From Rhodospirillales bacterium (GTDB lineage Bacteria > Pseudomonadota > Alphaproteobacteria > Rhodospirillales > Defluviicoccaceae), in assembly GCA_016793925.1 (NCBI GenBank), contig JAEULH010000101.1, positions 1 through 46,005 on the forward strand: DNA of 46,005 bases, given 5' to 3'. The translations under genes were made by a program, and so were the position numbers. Below are positions 6,762-15,722 of this stretch, in pieces (the stretch's first letter is position 1; the number at the start of each line of letters is the position of its first letter). The notes beneath the pieces were generated by a model. The model was given only the letters and a program-made list of their open reading frames with translations. It did no database searches and was not told the origin of the DNA.

Positions 6762-8216
6762 TCACGTCAGCATGTACCAGGCCGCCCCCAGCGCGGCGCT
6801 GACCCCGATCACCGGAATCATCCCGACATGGAAGCGCAGCATGGCGACGAGCGCACCGATGGCGAGCACGAGGCTCGCACCGTCGACCGTTTCGATCGCC
6901 GGGACCTGCAGCCTGAGCCCGTAGCTGTGCAGCACCTCGACCCGGGCGAAGATGACGTGGAGGGCGAACCAGACGGCGAGGTTGAGGATAACGCCGACGA
7001 CCGCTGCCGTGATGGCCGAAAGCGCGGCGCTCAGAGCCTTGTTGTCCCTGAGCTGTTCGACATACGGCGCGCCGAGGAAGATCCACAGGAAGCAGGGCAC
7101 GAAGGTCACCCAGGTCGCCAGTACCGAGGCAAGTACGCCGGCTATGAAAGGGTCGAGGCCGCCGGCGTCGCGGAACGCGCCCATGAAGGCGACGAACTGC
7201 ACGACCTGGATCAGCGGCCCCGGCGTCGTCTCCGCCATGCCCAGGCCGTCGAGCATCTCTCCGGGCGCAAGCCAGCCGTAGTTCTGCACCGCCTCCTGCG
7301 CCAGGTAGGAGAGCACGGCATAGGCGCCGCCGAAGGTCACCACGGCGAGCTTGGAGAAAAACAGGCCGATCTTGGCGAAGACGTCGTCGAAGCCAAGAAG
7401 CGCAGTGATGAGAATGAGCGGCGCCAACCACAGGGAAAGCCAGATCGCAGACACCCGCACGGCGCGCGCGAGGGTCGGCGTGCGGTCCGGGCGACCATCG
7501 GCCAGCACCGAATCGACCACCGGATCGTCGCCAGTGCCCTCGGCTTCGTGACCCTTGATGACGACGAGCGCCTCGGGGTCGAAGCGGCTGCCGAGGAAGC
7601 CCGCGAGCGCGGCGCCGATGATGATCAGCGGGAACGGCACGCCGAGGAAGTAGATGCCGACGAAGGCCGCCGCGGCGATCGCGTACATGGGGGCGTTTTT
7701 GAGCGCCCGCTTGCCGATTCTGAGCACCGCCTCGACGACCACGGCGAGCACCGCCGGCTTGATGCCGAAGAAGACGGCCTGGACGAGTGTAAGCTCATGG
7801 AAACCTGCATAGAGGATGCTCAGCACCAGGATGCTGACGAAGCCGGGCAGGACAAACAGCGTGCCCGCGACGAGCCCGCCCGCCGTGCGGTGGAGCAGCC
7901 AGCCGATATAGGTGGCGAGCTGTTGCGCCTCGGGGCCGGGCAGCAGCATGCAGTAGTTGAGGGCGTGCAGGAACCGGCTCTCGCTGATCCACTTCTTCTC
8001 GTCGACGAGAATGCGGTGCATCACCGCGATCTGGCCGGCCGGCCCGCCAAAGGAAAGCGCTGCGATCTTGAGCCAGACGACGAGCGCCTCCCGGAACGAG
8101 ACGGAGTGGCCATATGCGTTCCGTTGGCCGCCGCTTGCCGCCGCCGCTTCCGCCTGAACGCCGATATTGCCGTCATCGGCAAGATCTGGGCGAAGCGGCG
8201 GTCGACCCCTTCGCAC
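6762..8216 (-). CDS. chrA: Chromate transporter ChrA (long-chain CHR family)
   Basis: A 484-residue inner-membrane protein with two CHR domains, as in bidomain chromate exporters. The N-terminal domain has the signature LSFGGPAGQIAVMH followed by MLLPGPEAQQLATYIGW. The C-terminal domain repeats it as VTFGGAYAVLSYLAQEAV and TTPGPLIQVVQFVAFMGAF. Relatives expel chromate, conferring resistance; other anions are possible. The start is a GTG five bases after the stop of the upstream outer-membrane protein gene, so the two are probably coupled. The first 35 residues are polar and poorly supported, but no better in-frame start is visible. Confidence 0.92.
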   Translation of the reverse strand: MRRGRPPLRPDLADDGNIGVQAEAAAASGGQRNAYGHSVSFREALVVWLKIAALSFGGPAGQIAVMHRILVDEKKWISESRFLHALNYCMLLPGPEAQQLATYIGWLLHRTAGGLVAGTLFVLPGFVSILVLSILYAGFHELTLVQAVFFGIKPAVLAVVVEAVLRIGKRALKNAPMYAIAAAAFVGIYFLGVPFPLIIIGAALAGFLGSRFDPEALVVIKGHEAEGTGDDPVVDSVLADGRPDRTPTLARAVRVSAIWLSLWLAPLILITALLGFDDVFAKIGLFFSKLAVVTFGGAYAVLSYLAQEAVQNYGWLAPGEMLDGLGMAETTPGPLIQVVQFVAFMGAFRDAGGLDPFIAGVLASVLATWVTFVPCFLWIFLGAPYVEQLRDNKALSAALSAITAAVVGVILNLAVWFALHVIFARVEVLHSYGLRLQVPAIETVDGASLVLAIGALVAMLRFHVGMIPVIGVSAALGAAWYMLT

Positions 8217-8221
8217 GTCCG

Positions 8222-9058
8222 CTACTTCGGGAACAGGAACTGCAACTGGAAGCGCAGCGACCAGTCGGGCCCGAAGCGGGGACTTTCGACGTTGTAGAAG
8301 CTCTGGACCTGGGCGTTCATCGCCTGACCGCCGATCCTGAAAATCCTCCCGCCGCCGCCGCCGAGCGGGACGGTCCAGCGGTCACTGCTGTTCGCTTCCC
8401 AGTTCGCCGTGATGATCGGCGACGACACCGCGTACCAGCCGCCCTTGAAGTTGTAGTTCACGAAAGGCTGGATCAGCAACTGGCTCACGTCCTCGCGGTC
8501 GCTGTTGCCGGCGAACGACCACAGCTGGCGGATCAGGCTCCCGACGACCCATGGCCCGGGTTGCGCGAGCACGACCGCCGCCGGCCCCGCGCTCCATTTT
8601 TCCGAGCCAAGGTTTTCATCGGTCGCGGTCGGAATGGTGATGGACGGGCCTATCCCCCAGATGACGGGTCCCGCCTTCGCCGGCGAGAGGTATATCGACT
8701 GATTGATATCGCCGAGGCCGAACGTGCTGCCGCGGTTCACGCCGTTGGGCACCTCCGGCAGTCCTTCCGTGAGATCGGGCAGATACATGATCGGCGCGAT
8801 CGTCCGGTTTATGATGTTCCAGTGGCCGATCGTAAACGGAATGACCGGCTGCACATTCAGGACATTTGCGGTGTCGCCGTGCGGGCCGACCCCGAACAGG
8901 GTGTTGTTCTGGAGCGGCAAGCTGATCATCGCGGCGACGGGGTTCTGCGCCGCTTTGGCGAGATCGGCCTGGTCCTGCGCGGAGGCGGCCGTCGCGACCG
9001 ACAGGGCCGCGAGCAGCACCAAAAGTCGCCTGGACGCCGCACAAATCCTGGTTGTCAT
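8222..9058 (-). CDS. Outer-membrane beta-barrel protein (phenol MetA-type / transporter-like family)
   Basis: A 278-residue product. The Sec signal peptide runs MTTRICAASRRLLVLLAALS to a cleavage near ASAQ (about residue 27). The mature part alternates hydrophobic and polar residues in the manner of a beta barrel, with segments such as WGIGPSITIPTAT and LLIQPFVNYNF. It ends in an aromatic-rich strand, LRFQLQFLFPK. This matches proteins usually annotated as 'transporter' or placed in the phenol-degradation MetA-like family (inference from memory of the family). A longer upstream frame is open but overlaps ilvC. It is followed after 5 nt by chrA, suggesting an inner/outer membrane pair. Confidence 0.75.
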   Translation of the reverse strand: MTTRICAASRRLLVLLAALSVATAASAQDQADLAKAAQNPVAAMISLPLQNNTLFGVGPHGDTANVLNVQPVIPFTIGHWNIINRTIAPIMYLPDLTEGLPEVPNGVNRGSTFGLGDINQSIYLSPAKAGPVIWGIGPSITIPTATDENLGSEKWSAGPAAVVLAQPGPWVVGSLIRQLWSFAGNSDREDVSQLLIQPFVNYNFKGGWYAVSSPIITANWEANSSDRWTVPLGGGGGRIFRIGGQAMNAQVQSFYNVESPRFGPDWSLRFQLQFLFPK

Positions 9059-9144
9059 AAAACCGACCAATCCACGAACTTGCCGTTGCGCGGTGGCGCA
9101 TCCGCAAAGAGCGCCAGCGTCCAGGGACTGCGGGCCCGGACCGG

Positions 9145-10221
<1,077 letters not shown>

Positions 10222-10734
10222 CTAGAGCGCGTCGACGCCGCGGCCGATTGCGACGACGCCGGTGCGGGCGACATCGACGAGGCCGAGCGCCTGCATCAGC
10301 TTGATGAAGGCGTCGAGCTTGCCCGTCTTGCCGACGATTTCGAAGACGAACGACTCGTTCGTCGAGTCGACCACGCGGGCGCGGAAGATGTCGGCGATGC
10401 GCAGCGCCTCGACCCGGTGCTCGCCCTTGCCGCGAACCTTGATGAGCGCCATCTCGCGGTCGACGTACTCGCCCTCGACGGTCAGGTCGCTGACCTTGTG
10501 CACGGGAACGAGCCTGTTCAGCTGGGCCTTGATCTGCTCGATGATCATCGGCGTGCCGGAGGTGACGATGGTGATGCGCGAGCGGCGGCAGCTCGGGTCG
10601 GTCTCGGCGACGGTCAGGCTTTCGATGTTGTAGCCGCGCCCGGAGAACAGTCCGATCACCCGGGCGAGGACGCCGGGCTCATTGTCGACCAGAACTGCGA
10701 TGGTGTGCTTTTCGACGAGATTGCTGTCGTACAT
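10222..10734 (-). CDS. ilvH: Acetolactate synthase small (regulatory) subunit
   Basis: A 170-residue regulatory subunit of acetohydroxyacid synthase, which binds the catalytic subunit and carries valine feedback inhibition. The N-terminal ACT domain begins HTIAVLVDNEPGVLARVIGL and continues GRGYNIESLTVAETD. The C-terminal ACT-like domain begins near SDLTVEGEYVDREMALIKV. Size and layout are typical. It follows the catalytic subunit gene by 117 nt, an unusually wide gap that contains a strong hairpin. Confidence 0.96.
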   Translation of the reverse strand: MYDSNLVEKHTIAVLVDNEPGVLARVIGLFSGRGYNIESLTVAETDPSCRRSRITIVTSGTPMIIEQIKAQLNRLVPVHKVSDLTVEGEYVDREMALIKVRGKGEHRVEALRIADIFRARVVDSTNESFVFEIVGKTGKLDAFIKLMQALGLVDVARTGVVAIGRGVDAL

Positions 10735-10812
10735 GGAGATTGTCGTCCCGGAAGAAGGAAGCGGACCGCCCCCGCGATCCGCCCGACCTGAGGTTCATTT
10801 TTCGAACGGGGA

Positions 10813-10847
10813 GGGGCGGCGTCAGGCCGATGCGCCGCCCCTTTTTT
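10813..10847 (+). terminator. Intrinsic-terminator-like hairpin, antisense to the ilv operon
   Basis: GGGGCGGCG at 10813-10821 pairs perfectly with CGCCGCCCC at 10833-10841 (9 bp, 11-base loop). Six T residues follow at 10842-10847 on the plus strand. In that direction it is a textbook Rho-independent terminator, yet the flanking ilvB and ilvH genes run on the minus strand. In their direction it is a strong intercistronic stem-loop four bases after the ilvB stop, without a U-tract. Confidence 0.6.
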
Positions 10848-10851
10848 CCGC

Positions 10852-12615
10852 CTAAACGAGGACCATGCCGTTTTCGGAGATCGGCTGTTCCGCCTTGTCC
10901 GCCGGACCCATCAGCATCTCATTGTGCGCCGCTCCGGACGGGATCATCGGGAAGCAGTTCTCGGCCTTGTCGACGAGGATGTCGGCGATGACGCAGCGCG
11001 GGGTCTCGATCATCTCGCGGATCACGTCGTCGAGCTGGTCGGGCCGTTCCGCACGCAAACCGACGCCGCCGAAGGCATCGGCCAGTTTTACGAAGTCCGG
11101 CAACGAGGCCATGTAGCTTTGCGAATAGCGGCTGCCGTGGAGCAGTTCCTGCCACTGGCGGACCATGCCCATGTACTCGTTGTTGAGGATGAACACCTTC
11201 ACCGGCAACTGGTACTGGGCGATGGTCGACATCTCCTGGATGTTCATCATGATCGACGCCTCGCCGGCGATGTCGACGACGAGGGCGCCCGGGTGGGCGA
11301 GCTGAACGCCCATGGCCGAAGGCAGGCCGTAGCCCATCGTTCCCAGGCCGCCGGAGGTCATCCACCGGTTGGGCTTGTCGAAGCCGAAGTGCTGCGCCGC
11401 CCACATCTGGTGCTGGCCGACCTCGGTGGTAATGAACACCTCGTCGCGGTCCCGGGTCAGTTCGTAAAGCCTCCGGATCGCCTGCTGAGGCTTGATGACC
11501 TTCGGGTCCTGGAGGAAGTTCAGGCACTTGCGAGCGCGCCAGGCGTTGATCTGCTGCCACCAGTCGTCGAGGGCGCGACGGTCCGGCGTCGCCTTGCGGC
11601 GTTCCCAGGCAGCGATCATGTCTTCGAGAACGTTGGCCACGTCGCCGACGATGCCGATGTCGACCATGACGTTCTTGTTGATCGACGACGGGTCGATGTC
11701 GACGTGGATCTTCTTCGATCCCGGCGAGAAGGCGTCCAGCCTGCCGGTGACACGGTCGTCGAAGCGTGAGCCGATGGCGATCATCACGTCGCAGTCGTGC
11801 ATCGCCATGTTTGCCTCATAGGTCCCGTGCATGCCGAGCATGCCGAGGAACTGCGGATCGGACGCCGGGAAGGCGCCAAGCCCCATCAACGTCAACGTCG
11901 TCGGGTAGCCGGTCATGCGCACCAGCCTGGTGAGCAGCTCCGACGCGCGCGGGCCCGAGTTGATGACCCCGCCGCCGCAGTAGAAGATCGGCCGTTTGGC
12001 GCCCGCCATGAGTTCGACCGCCCGCTCGATGTCGGTGGCCTTGCCCTTGACCACCGGCCGGTAGGTCTTGTGCGAGATGTCCTCGGGCGGCATGTAGGCG
12101 CCGGTGCCGAGCTGCACGTCCTTCGGCAGGTCGACGAGGACCGGCCCCGGGCGGCCGCTGCGCGCGACGTAGAACGCCTCGTGGATGGTCCGCGCGAGGT
12201 CTTCGGTCTTCTTCACCAGGTAGTTGTGCTTGGTCACCGGACGCGTGATGCCGGTGGTGTCGCACTCCTGGAAGGCGTCGTTGCCGATCAGATGGGTCGG
12301 GACCTGGCCGCTGAAACAGACCAGCGGCACGCTGTCCATCAGCGCGTCGGCGAGCCCGGTAACGGCGTTGGTCGCGCCCGGGCCCGAGGTGACGATGACG
12401 ACGCCGACCTGGCCGCTGGAGCGGGCGTAGCCCTCGGCGCCGTGCACGGCGCCGCCTTCCTGACGGACGAGGATGTGGCGGATCTGGTTCTGCTGATGCA
12501 GTTCGTCGTATACGGGCAGGATGGCGCCTCCAGGGTAGCCGAATACATCCGTGACGCCCTGATCGATCAGCGCCCGGATGAGAATCTTGGCCCCTGTCAT
12601 CTGCTCATACGCCAT
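10852..12615 (-). CDS. ilvB: Acetolactate synthase large (catalytic) subunit
   Basis: A 587-residue thiamine-diphosphate enzyme joining pyruvate with pyruvate or 2-oxobutyrate, the first common step of branched-chain amino acid synthesis. The N-terminal domain has VFGYPGGAILPVYDEL and the catalytic Glu segment RQEGGAVHGAEGYARSSG. The C-terminal TPP domain has VVDIAGEASIMMNIQEM. The usual GDG of the Mg/TPP motif is GEA here, which I believe is common in alphaproteobacterial enzymes and do not read as a defect. The start MAYEQMTGAKIL at 12615 is preceded by GGAGATACAAG. A start 75 nt upstream would run through a terminator hairpin and is rejected. It is first of the ilvB-ilvH-ilvC set. Confidence 0.96.
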   Translation of the reverse strand: MAYEQMTGAKILIRALIDQGVTDVFGYPGGAILPVYDELHQQNQIRHILVRQEGGAVHGAEGYARSSGQVGVVIVTSGPGATNAVTGLADALMDSVPLVCFSGQVPTHLIGNDAFQECDTTGITRPVTKHNYLVKKTEDLARTIHEAFYVARSGRPGPVLVDLPKDVQLGTGAYMPPEDISHKTYRPVVKGKATDIERAVELMAGAKRPIFYCGGGVINSGPRASELLTRLVRMTGYPTTLTLMGLGAFPASDPQFLGMLGMHGTYEANMAMHDCDVMIAIGSRFDDRVTGRLDAFSPGSKKIHVDIDPSSINKNVMVDIGIVGDVANVLEDMIAAWERRKATPDRRALDDWWQQINAWRARKCLNFLQDPKVIKPQQAIRRLYELTRDRDEVFITTEVGQHQMWAAQHFGFDKPNRWMTSGGLGTMGYGLPSAMGVQLAHPGALVVDIAGEASIMMNIQEMSTIAQYQLPVKVFILNNEYMGMVRQWQELLHGSRYSQSYMASLPDFVKLADAFGGVGLRAERPDQLDDVIREMIETPRCVIADILVDKAENCFPMIPSGAAHNEMLMGPADKAEQPISENGMVLV

Positions 12616-12667
12616 CTTGTATCTCCATGTGGATGCCGCGCGCGCCTCGGATGGGCCTCGCGCAGCG

Positions 12668-12696
12668 AAAAAATGGCCCGGTTTCCGCACCGGGCC
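12668..12696 (-). terminator. Rho-independent terminator (or ilv attenuator) between miaA and ilvB
   Basis: On the minus strand GGCCCGGT pairs perfectly with ACCGGGCC around a GCGGAA loop, followed by A and six T residues. It lies 22 nt after the miaA stop and 52 nt before the ilvB start. It could simply end miaA transcription. Because so little room is left for an ilvB promoter, it could instead act as an attenuator in an ilv leader. Confidence 0.8.
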
Positions 12697-12717
12697 AGCG
12701 AGCGGGAAAGTAGACCC

Positions 12718-13695
12718 TCAGCAGCAACCGGTCAATAGCTGCCGGCGAATAATTGGCAAGATTCGCGCAGCCAGGCTTTCTGAAAATTGCTCGCTGACGA
12801 CAAGGTCCGCGGGGAGGCGGTGGCGGAACCAGGTCGTCTGTCGCTTCGCATAGTTCCGGGTCGCCTGGCGGGCCGCCGCGATCGCCGCATCCAGGCTCGT
12901 CTCGCCGGCGCAAAAGCGGAGGAGTTGACGGATGCCGACGGCTTTCAGCAACGGCAGGTCCGCGTCGAGCCGGCGCCGGTACAGCGCCCGGGCCTCGTCA
13001 AGGCCGCCGGCGGCGAGCATGGTCTCGAACCGGGCATCGAGGAGCGGGTAGAGGCGCTCGCGCGGCGGACAGAGGTAAACGACGAAAAACGTCCGCGGAC
13101 CGGCGCCGGCCGCCTCGTCCCGCTGCCGGGTGTGCCAGGCGGACAGCGGCGTGCCGGTGGCGGCTACGACCTCCCAGGCACGGAGCAGCCGTTGGCGATC
13201 GCCCGGCGCAAGGGCCGCGGCCTGCGGGTCGCGGTCGATGAGCAGGGCGCGGAAACGCATGGCGCCGAGAGCAGCCAACAGCCGGGCGCCCTCCTCGCGC
13301 ACCGCCGTCGGGATCGGCGGCACCGGCGCCAGCCCTTTCATCAGGGCCTCGAGGTAGAGGCCCGTGCCGCCGACCACGACGGCGGCACGGCCTGCGCCCT
13401 CGGCGGCGGCGATCTCGGCTTCCGCCAAGGCCCGCCAGCGACCGGCGGTGCATGGGTCTTCGGCGGCAAAGACGCCGAACAGCCGGTGGGGCGCGCGCGC
13501 TTCGTCGGCCGGCGACGGTCGCGCCGTCAGCACCCGGGCGTCGCGGTACACCTGCATGCTGTCGGCGTTGATGATTGTGCCCTCGATCCCCTCCGCAAGC
13601 GCCAGGGCAAGCGCCGATTTGCCGCTGCCGGTCGGTCCGGCGACGACGACGGCCGCCGGCCGCTGCTGCGCCGGTCGAGGAGACGGATATGCCAC
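12718..13695 (-). CDS. miaA: tRNA dimethylallyltransferase
   Basis: A 325-residue enzyme adding dimethylallyl to N6 of adenosine 37 in tRNAs reading UNN codons. The P-loop GPTGSGKSALALALA is at about residues 20-34. It is followed by INADSMQVYRD, whose Asp and Gln contact substrate, and VVVGGTGLYLEALMKGL. The tRNA-binding C-terminal part contains AVGIRQLL and the conserved ATRNYAKRQTTWFR. Length is typical (300-330). It starts 1 nt after the YqaA-type gene ends, implying cotranscription, and is followed by a strong terminator before ilvB. Confidence 0.96.
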   Translation of the reverse strand: MAYPSPRPAQQRPAAVVVAGPTGSGKSALALALAEGIEGTIINADSMQVYRDARVLTARPSPADEARAPHRLFGVFAAEDPCTAGRWRALAEAEIAAAEGAGRAAVVVGGTGLYLEALMKGLAPVPPIPTAVREEGARLLAALGAMRFRALLIDRDPQAAALAPGDRQRLLRAWEVVAATGTPLSAWHTRQRDEAAGAGPRTFFVVYLCPPRERLYPLLDARFETMLAAGGLDEARALYRRRLDADLPLLKAVGIRQLLRFCAGETSLDAAIAAARQATRNYAKRQTTWFRHRLPADLVVSEQFSESLAARILPIIRRQLLTGCC

Positions 13696-13696
13696 C

Positions 13697-14278
13697 CTAG
13701 AACAGATAGCGCGCGATCAGGAATCCGCCGAGCAGCAGGACGAAGAAAGCGAACGTCAGCAGCCCCAGGTTCTTTTCGATGAAGGTTCGGATCGGCGGGC
13801 CGAACTGCCACAACAAGCCGGCGACGAGGAAGAAGCGGCCGCCGCGGCCAAGCACCGACGCGATGTTGAAGGTCAGGAAGTCCAGGTGGGTCAAGCCGCT
13901 GGCGATGGTGATGACCTTGTAGGGAAACGGCGTCAGGCCGGCGCCGAAGACGATCCACGCGCCCCAGGCGTTGTAGAGCTCACTGAATTGCGCGAACTTG
14001 TCCTGGTAGCCGTAGAAATCGAGGAGCGGCTGGCCGACCTCGGCAAACAGGAAGTAACCGATGCCGTACCCGGCGATGCCGCCGACGACCGAGGCCGCGG
14101 TGGCGACCGCAGCGATCAGCCAGGCGCGCTGCCGGGCCGCGAGGACCATCGGAATGAGCAGGACATCGGGCGGGATCGGGAAGACAGAGCTTTCGACGAA
14201 GGCGATGCCGGCCAGAACCCAGAGCGCATGCGGATGCGCTGACAGGTTCATGGTCCAGTCGTAGAGGCGTCTCAGCAA
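13697..14278 (-). CDS. YqaA-type inner-membrane protein (SNARE-associated/DedA-like)
   Basis: With the TTG at 14278 as start the product is 193 residues beginning MLRRLYDWTMNLSAHPHALW, which agrees with my memory of how relatives begin. The other candidate, ATG 14251, lacks a ribosome site too. The protein has four to five membrane segments, the segment FVESSVFPIPPDVLLIPMVL, and the re-entrant AGLTPFPYKVITIASGL typical of the DedA/VTT superfamily. These proteins are linked to envelope lipid transport, but the YqaA branch is poorly characterised. It sits 1 nt before miaA in the same direction. Confidence 0.8.
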   Translation of the reverse strand: MLRRLYDWTMNLSAHPHALWVLAGIAFVESSVFPIPPDVLLIPMVLAARQRAWLIAAVATAASVVGGIAGYGIGYFLFAEVGQPLLDFYGYQDKFAQFSELYNAWGAWIVFGAGLTPFPYKVITIASGLTHLDFLTFNIASVLGRGGRFFLVAGLLWQFGPPIRTFIEKNLGLLTFAFFVLLLGGFLIARYLF

Positions 14279-14441
14279 GGGGGTGTCCGTCGACGGGAGG
14301 GAAGATGAGCGTATCCGCTTGTGTACCCTGAGCCGGCGACGAAGGGAAGGATCGCGGATCCGCCGGCCGTTGGTGCCGCCGCCCGGCCAGGGGCGCGGAT
14401 GCTTACCGACCCCGAGGGCGCTGGCGCAGGGATGATAGGCC

Positions 14442-15659
14442 CTAGCCGGCGAGCGGCAACGAAAGCAGGCCGTCGGCGAGCTTCGGCTCGAACCACGTCG
14501 ACTTCGGCGGCATGACCTGTCCGGCGTCGGCAACCGCCATCAGATCGGCCAGGGCGGTCGGGTAGAGCGAGAACGCGACCGACCAGTCGCCCGCATCGAC
14601 GCGCTGCGCCAACGCCTCGACCCCGCGGCCGCCACCGACGAAATCGATGCGCTGGTCCGTTCGCGGATCGCCGATACCGAGGATCGGACCCAGGATCCGC
14701 GCCATCAGCAGGCTCACATCGAGGCGCTCGACCGCGTCGACATCCGCCGGCAGCGGCTCGCGCAGGGACAGCCGGTGCCAGCGACCGCCGAGATACATGC
14801 CGAACGTGCCGGCGCGGTGGGGATCGACCGGCAGGTCCGAGGCCTCCACGGCGAACGCGTCGCCGACTTCGGCGATCAATTGCTCGGGGCTGCGCCCGTT
14901 CAGGTCGCGGATGATGCGGTTGTAGCCGAGGATCCGCATCTGGTCGGCGGGGAAGCTGACGAGGAGGAAGCGACCATCGCCGCCTTGCCGGGCAACCCGC
15001 AAGGCGGCCGCCGAACGATGGTGGCCGTCGGCGATGTAGATCGCCGCCATCGCCTCGAAGCCGGCGGTGATCCGCTCGACCGCGTCGTGTTCGACGATCG
15101 GCCAGACCTGATGACGAACCCCGTCGTCGGTGACCGCGTCGGCGCTCGGTTCGCCGAGCGTCGCTGCCTCGAGCAGCATCGCGATTTCGCGGCTCGGCAG
15201 GTGCGCGGCCAGCACCGGTCCGGTATGCGCCCCGACCGCCTCGATCTGCCGGGTGCGGTCGAATTCCTTGTCCGGCCGGGTGTGTTCGTGGCGGCGGATC
15301 CGGTTCGCTGCGTACGCCTCCGTCGAGGCCGCCGTGGCGAGCCCGGTCTGGACGTGGCCGTCGACGATCATCCTGTAGGCGTAGTAGGCGGGCGCCGCAT
15401 CGCGCACCAGCACGGCGTCGCTTTGCATCGCCGCAAAGGCCCTGGCTGCCTGCGCGTAGACGGCGTCGCTGTGGGCATCGACCTCCGCCGGCAGGTCGAT
15501 CTCGGCGCGCGAGACGTGGAGGAAGCTCCACGGCCTGCCCGCCGCCCCCGCTTTGGCTTCCGCAAAGCTGAGGACGTCGTACGGTCGAGCAATGATGTCC
15601 GCGGCGCGCCCGGGCGCCGGGCGGATCGCCGCGAACGGCTGAATCAGCGGCTGTTGCAC
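14442..15659 (-). CDS. DUF1015 family protein
   Basis: A 405-residue member of the DUF1015 family. The signature IYIADGHHRSAAALRVA is at about residues 207-223, preceded by the N-terminal segment IQPFAAIRPAPGRAADIIAR and YDVLS. The family is thought to be related to ParB/Srx-fold kinases such as the SbnI/SerK serine kinases. That link is an inference and no reaction is assigned here. The GTG start is preceded by GGAGGAG at good spacing. It lies alone between degP and the YqaA-type gene on the same strand, about 60 nt after degP and 160 nt before the next start. Confidence 0.88.
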   Translation of the reverse strand: MQQPLIQPFAAIRPAPGRAADIIARPYDVLSFAEAKAGAAGRPWSFLHVSRAEIDLPAEVDAHSDAVYAQAARAFAAMQSDAVLVRDAAPAYYAYRMIVDGHVQTGLATAASTEAYAANRIRRHEHTRPDKEFDRTRQIEAVGAHTGPVLAAHLPSREIAMLLEAATLGEPSADAVTDDGVRHQVWPIVEHDAVERITAGFEAMAAIYIADGHHRSAAALRVARQGGDGRFLLVSFPADQMRILGYNRIIRDLNGRSPEQLIAEVGDAFAVEASDLPVDPHRAGTFGMYLGGRWHRLSLREPLPADVDAVERLDVSLLMARILGPILGIGDPRTDQRIDFVGGGRGVEALAQRVDAGDWSVAFSLYPTALADLMAVADAGQVMPPKSTWFEPKLADGLLSLPLAG

Positions 15660-15722
15660 GAGGTCTCCTCCACGGCGGCCTCCACGACGGTTCCTGAAGA
15701 ACCCGGTCGCGGCGACGCCGCC

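Noticed and set aside
6585-8297. A 570-codon plus-strand frame opposite chrA
   Set aside because: Its composition is Asp/Glu/Arg/His-rich, as expected for an antisense frame of a membrane protein gene.
10852-12615. GEA in place of GDG in the TPP motif of acetolactate synthase as an inactivating change
   Set aside because: All other motifs are intact, and I recall this variant as common in alphaproteobacterial enzymes, so it was not treated as a defect.
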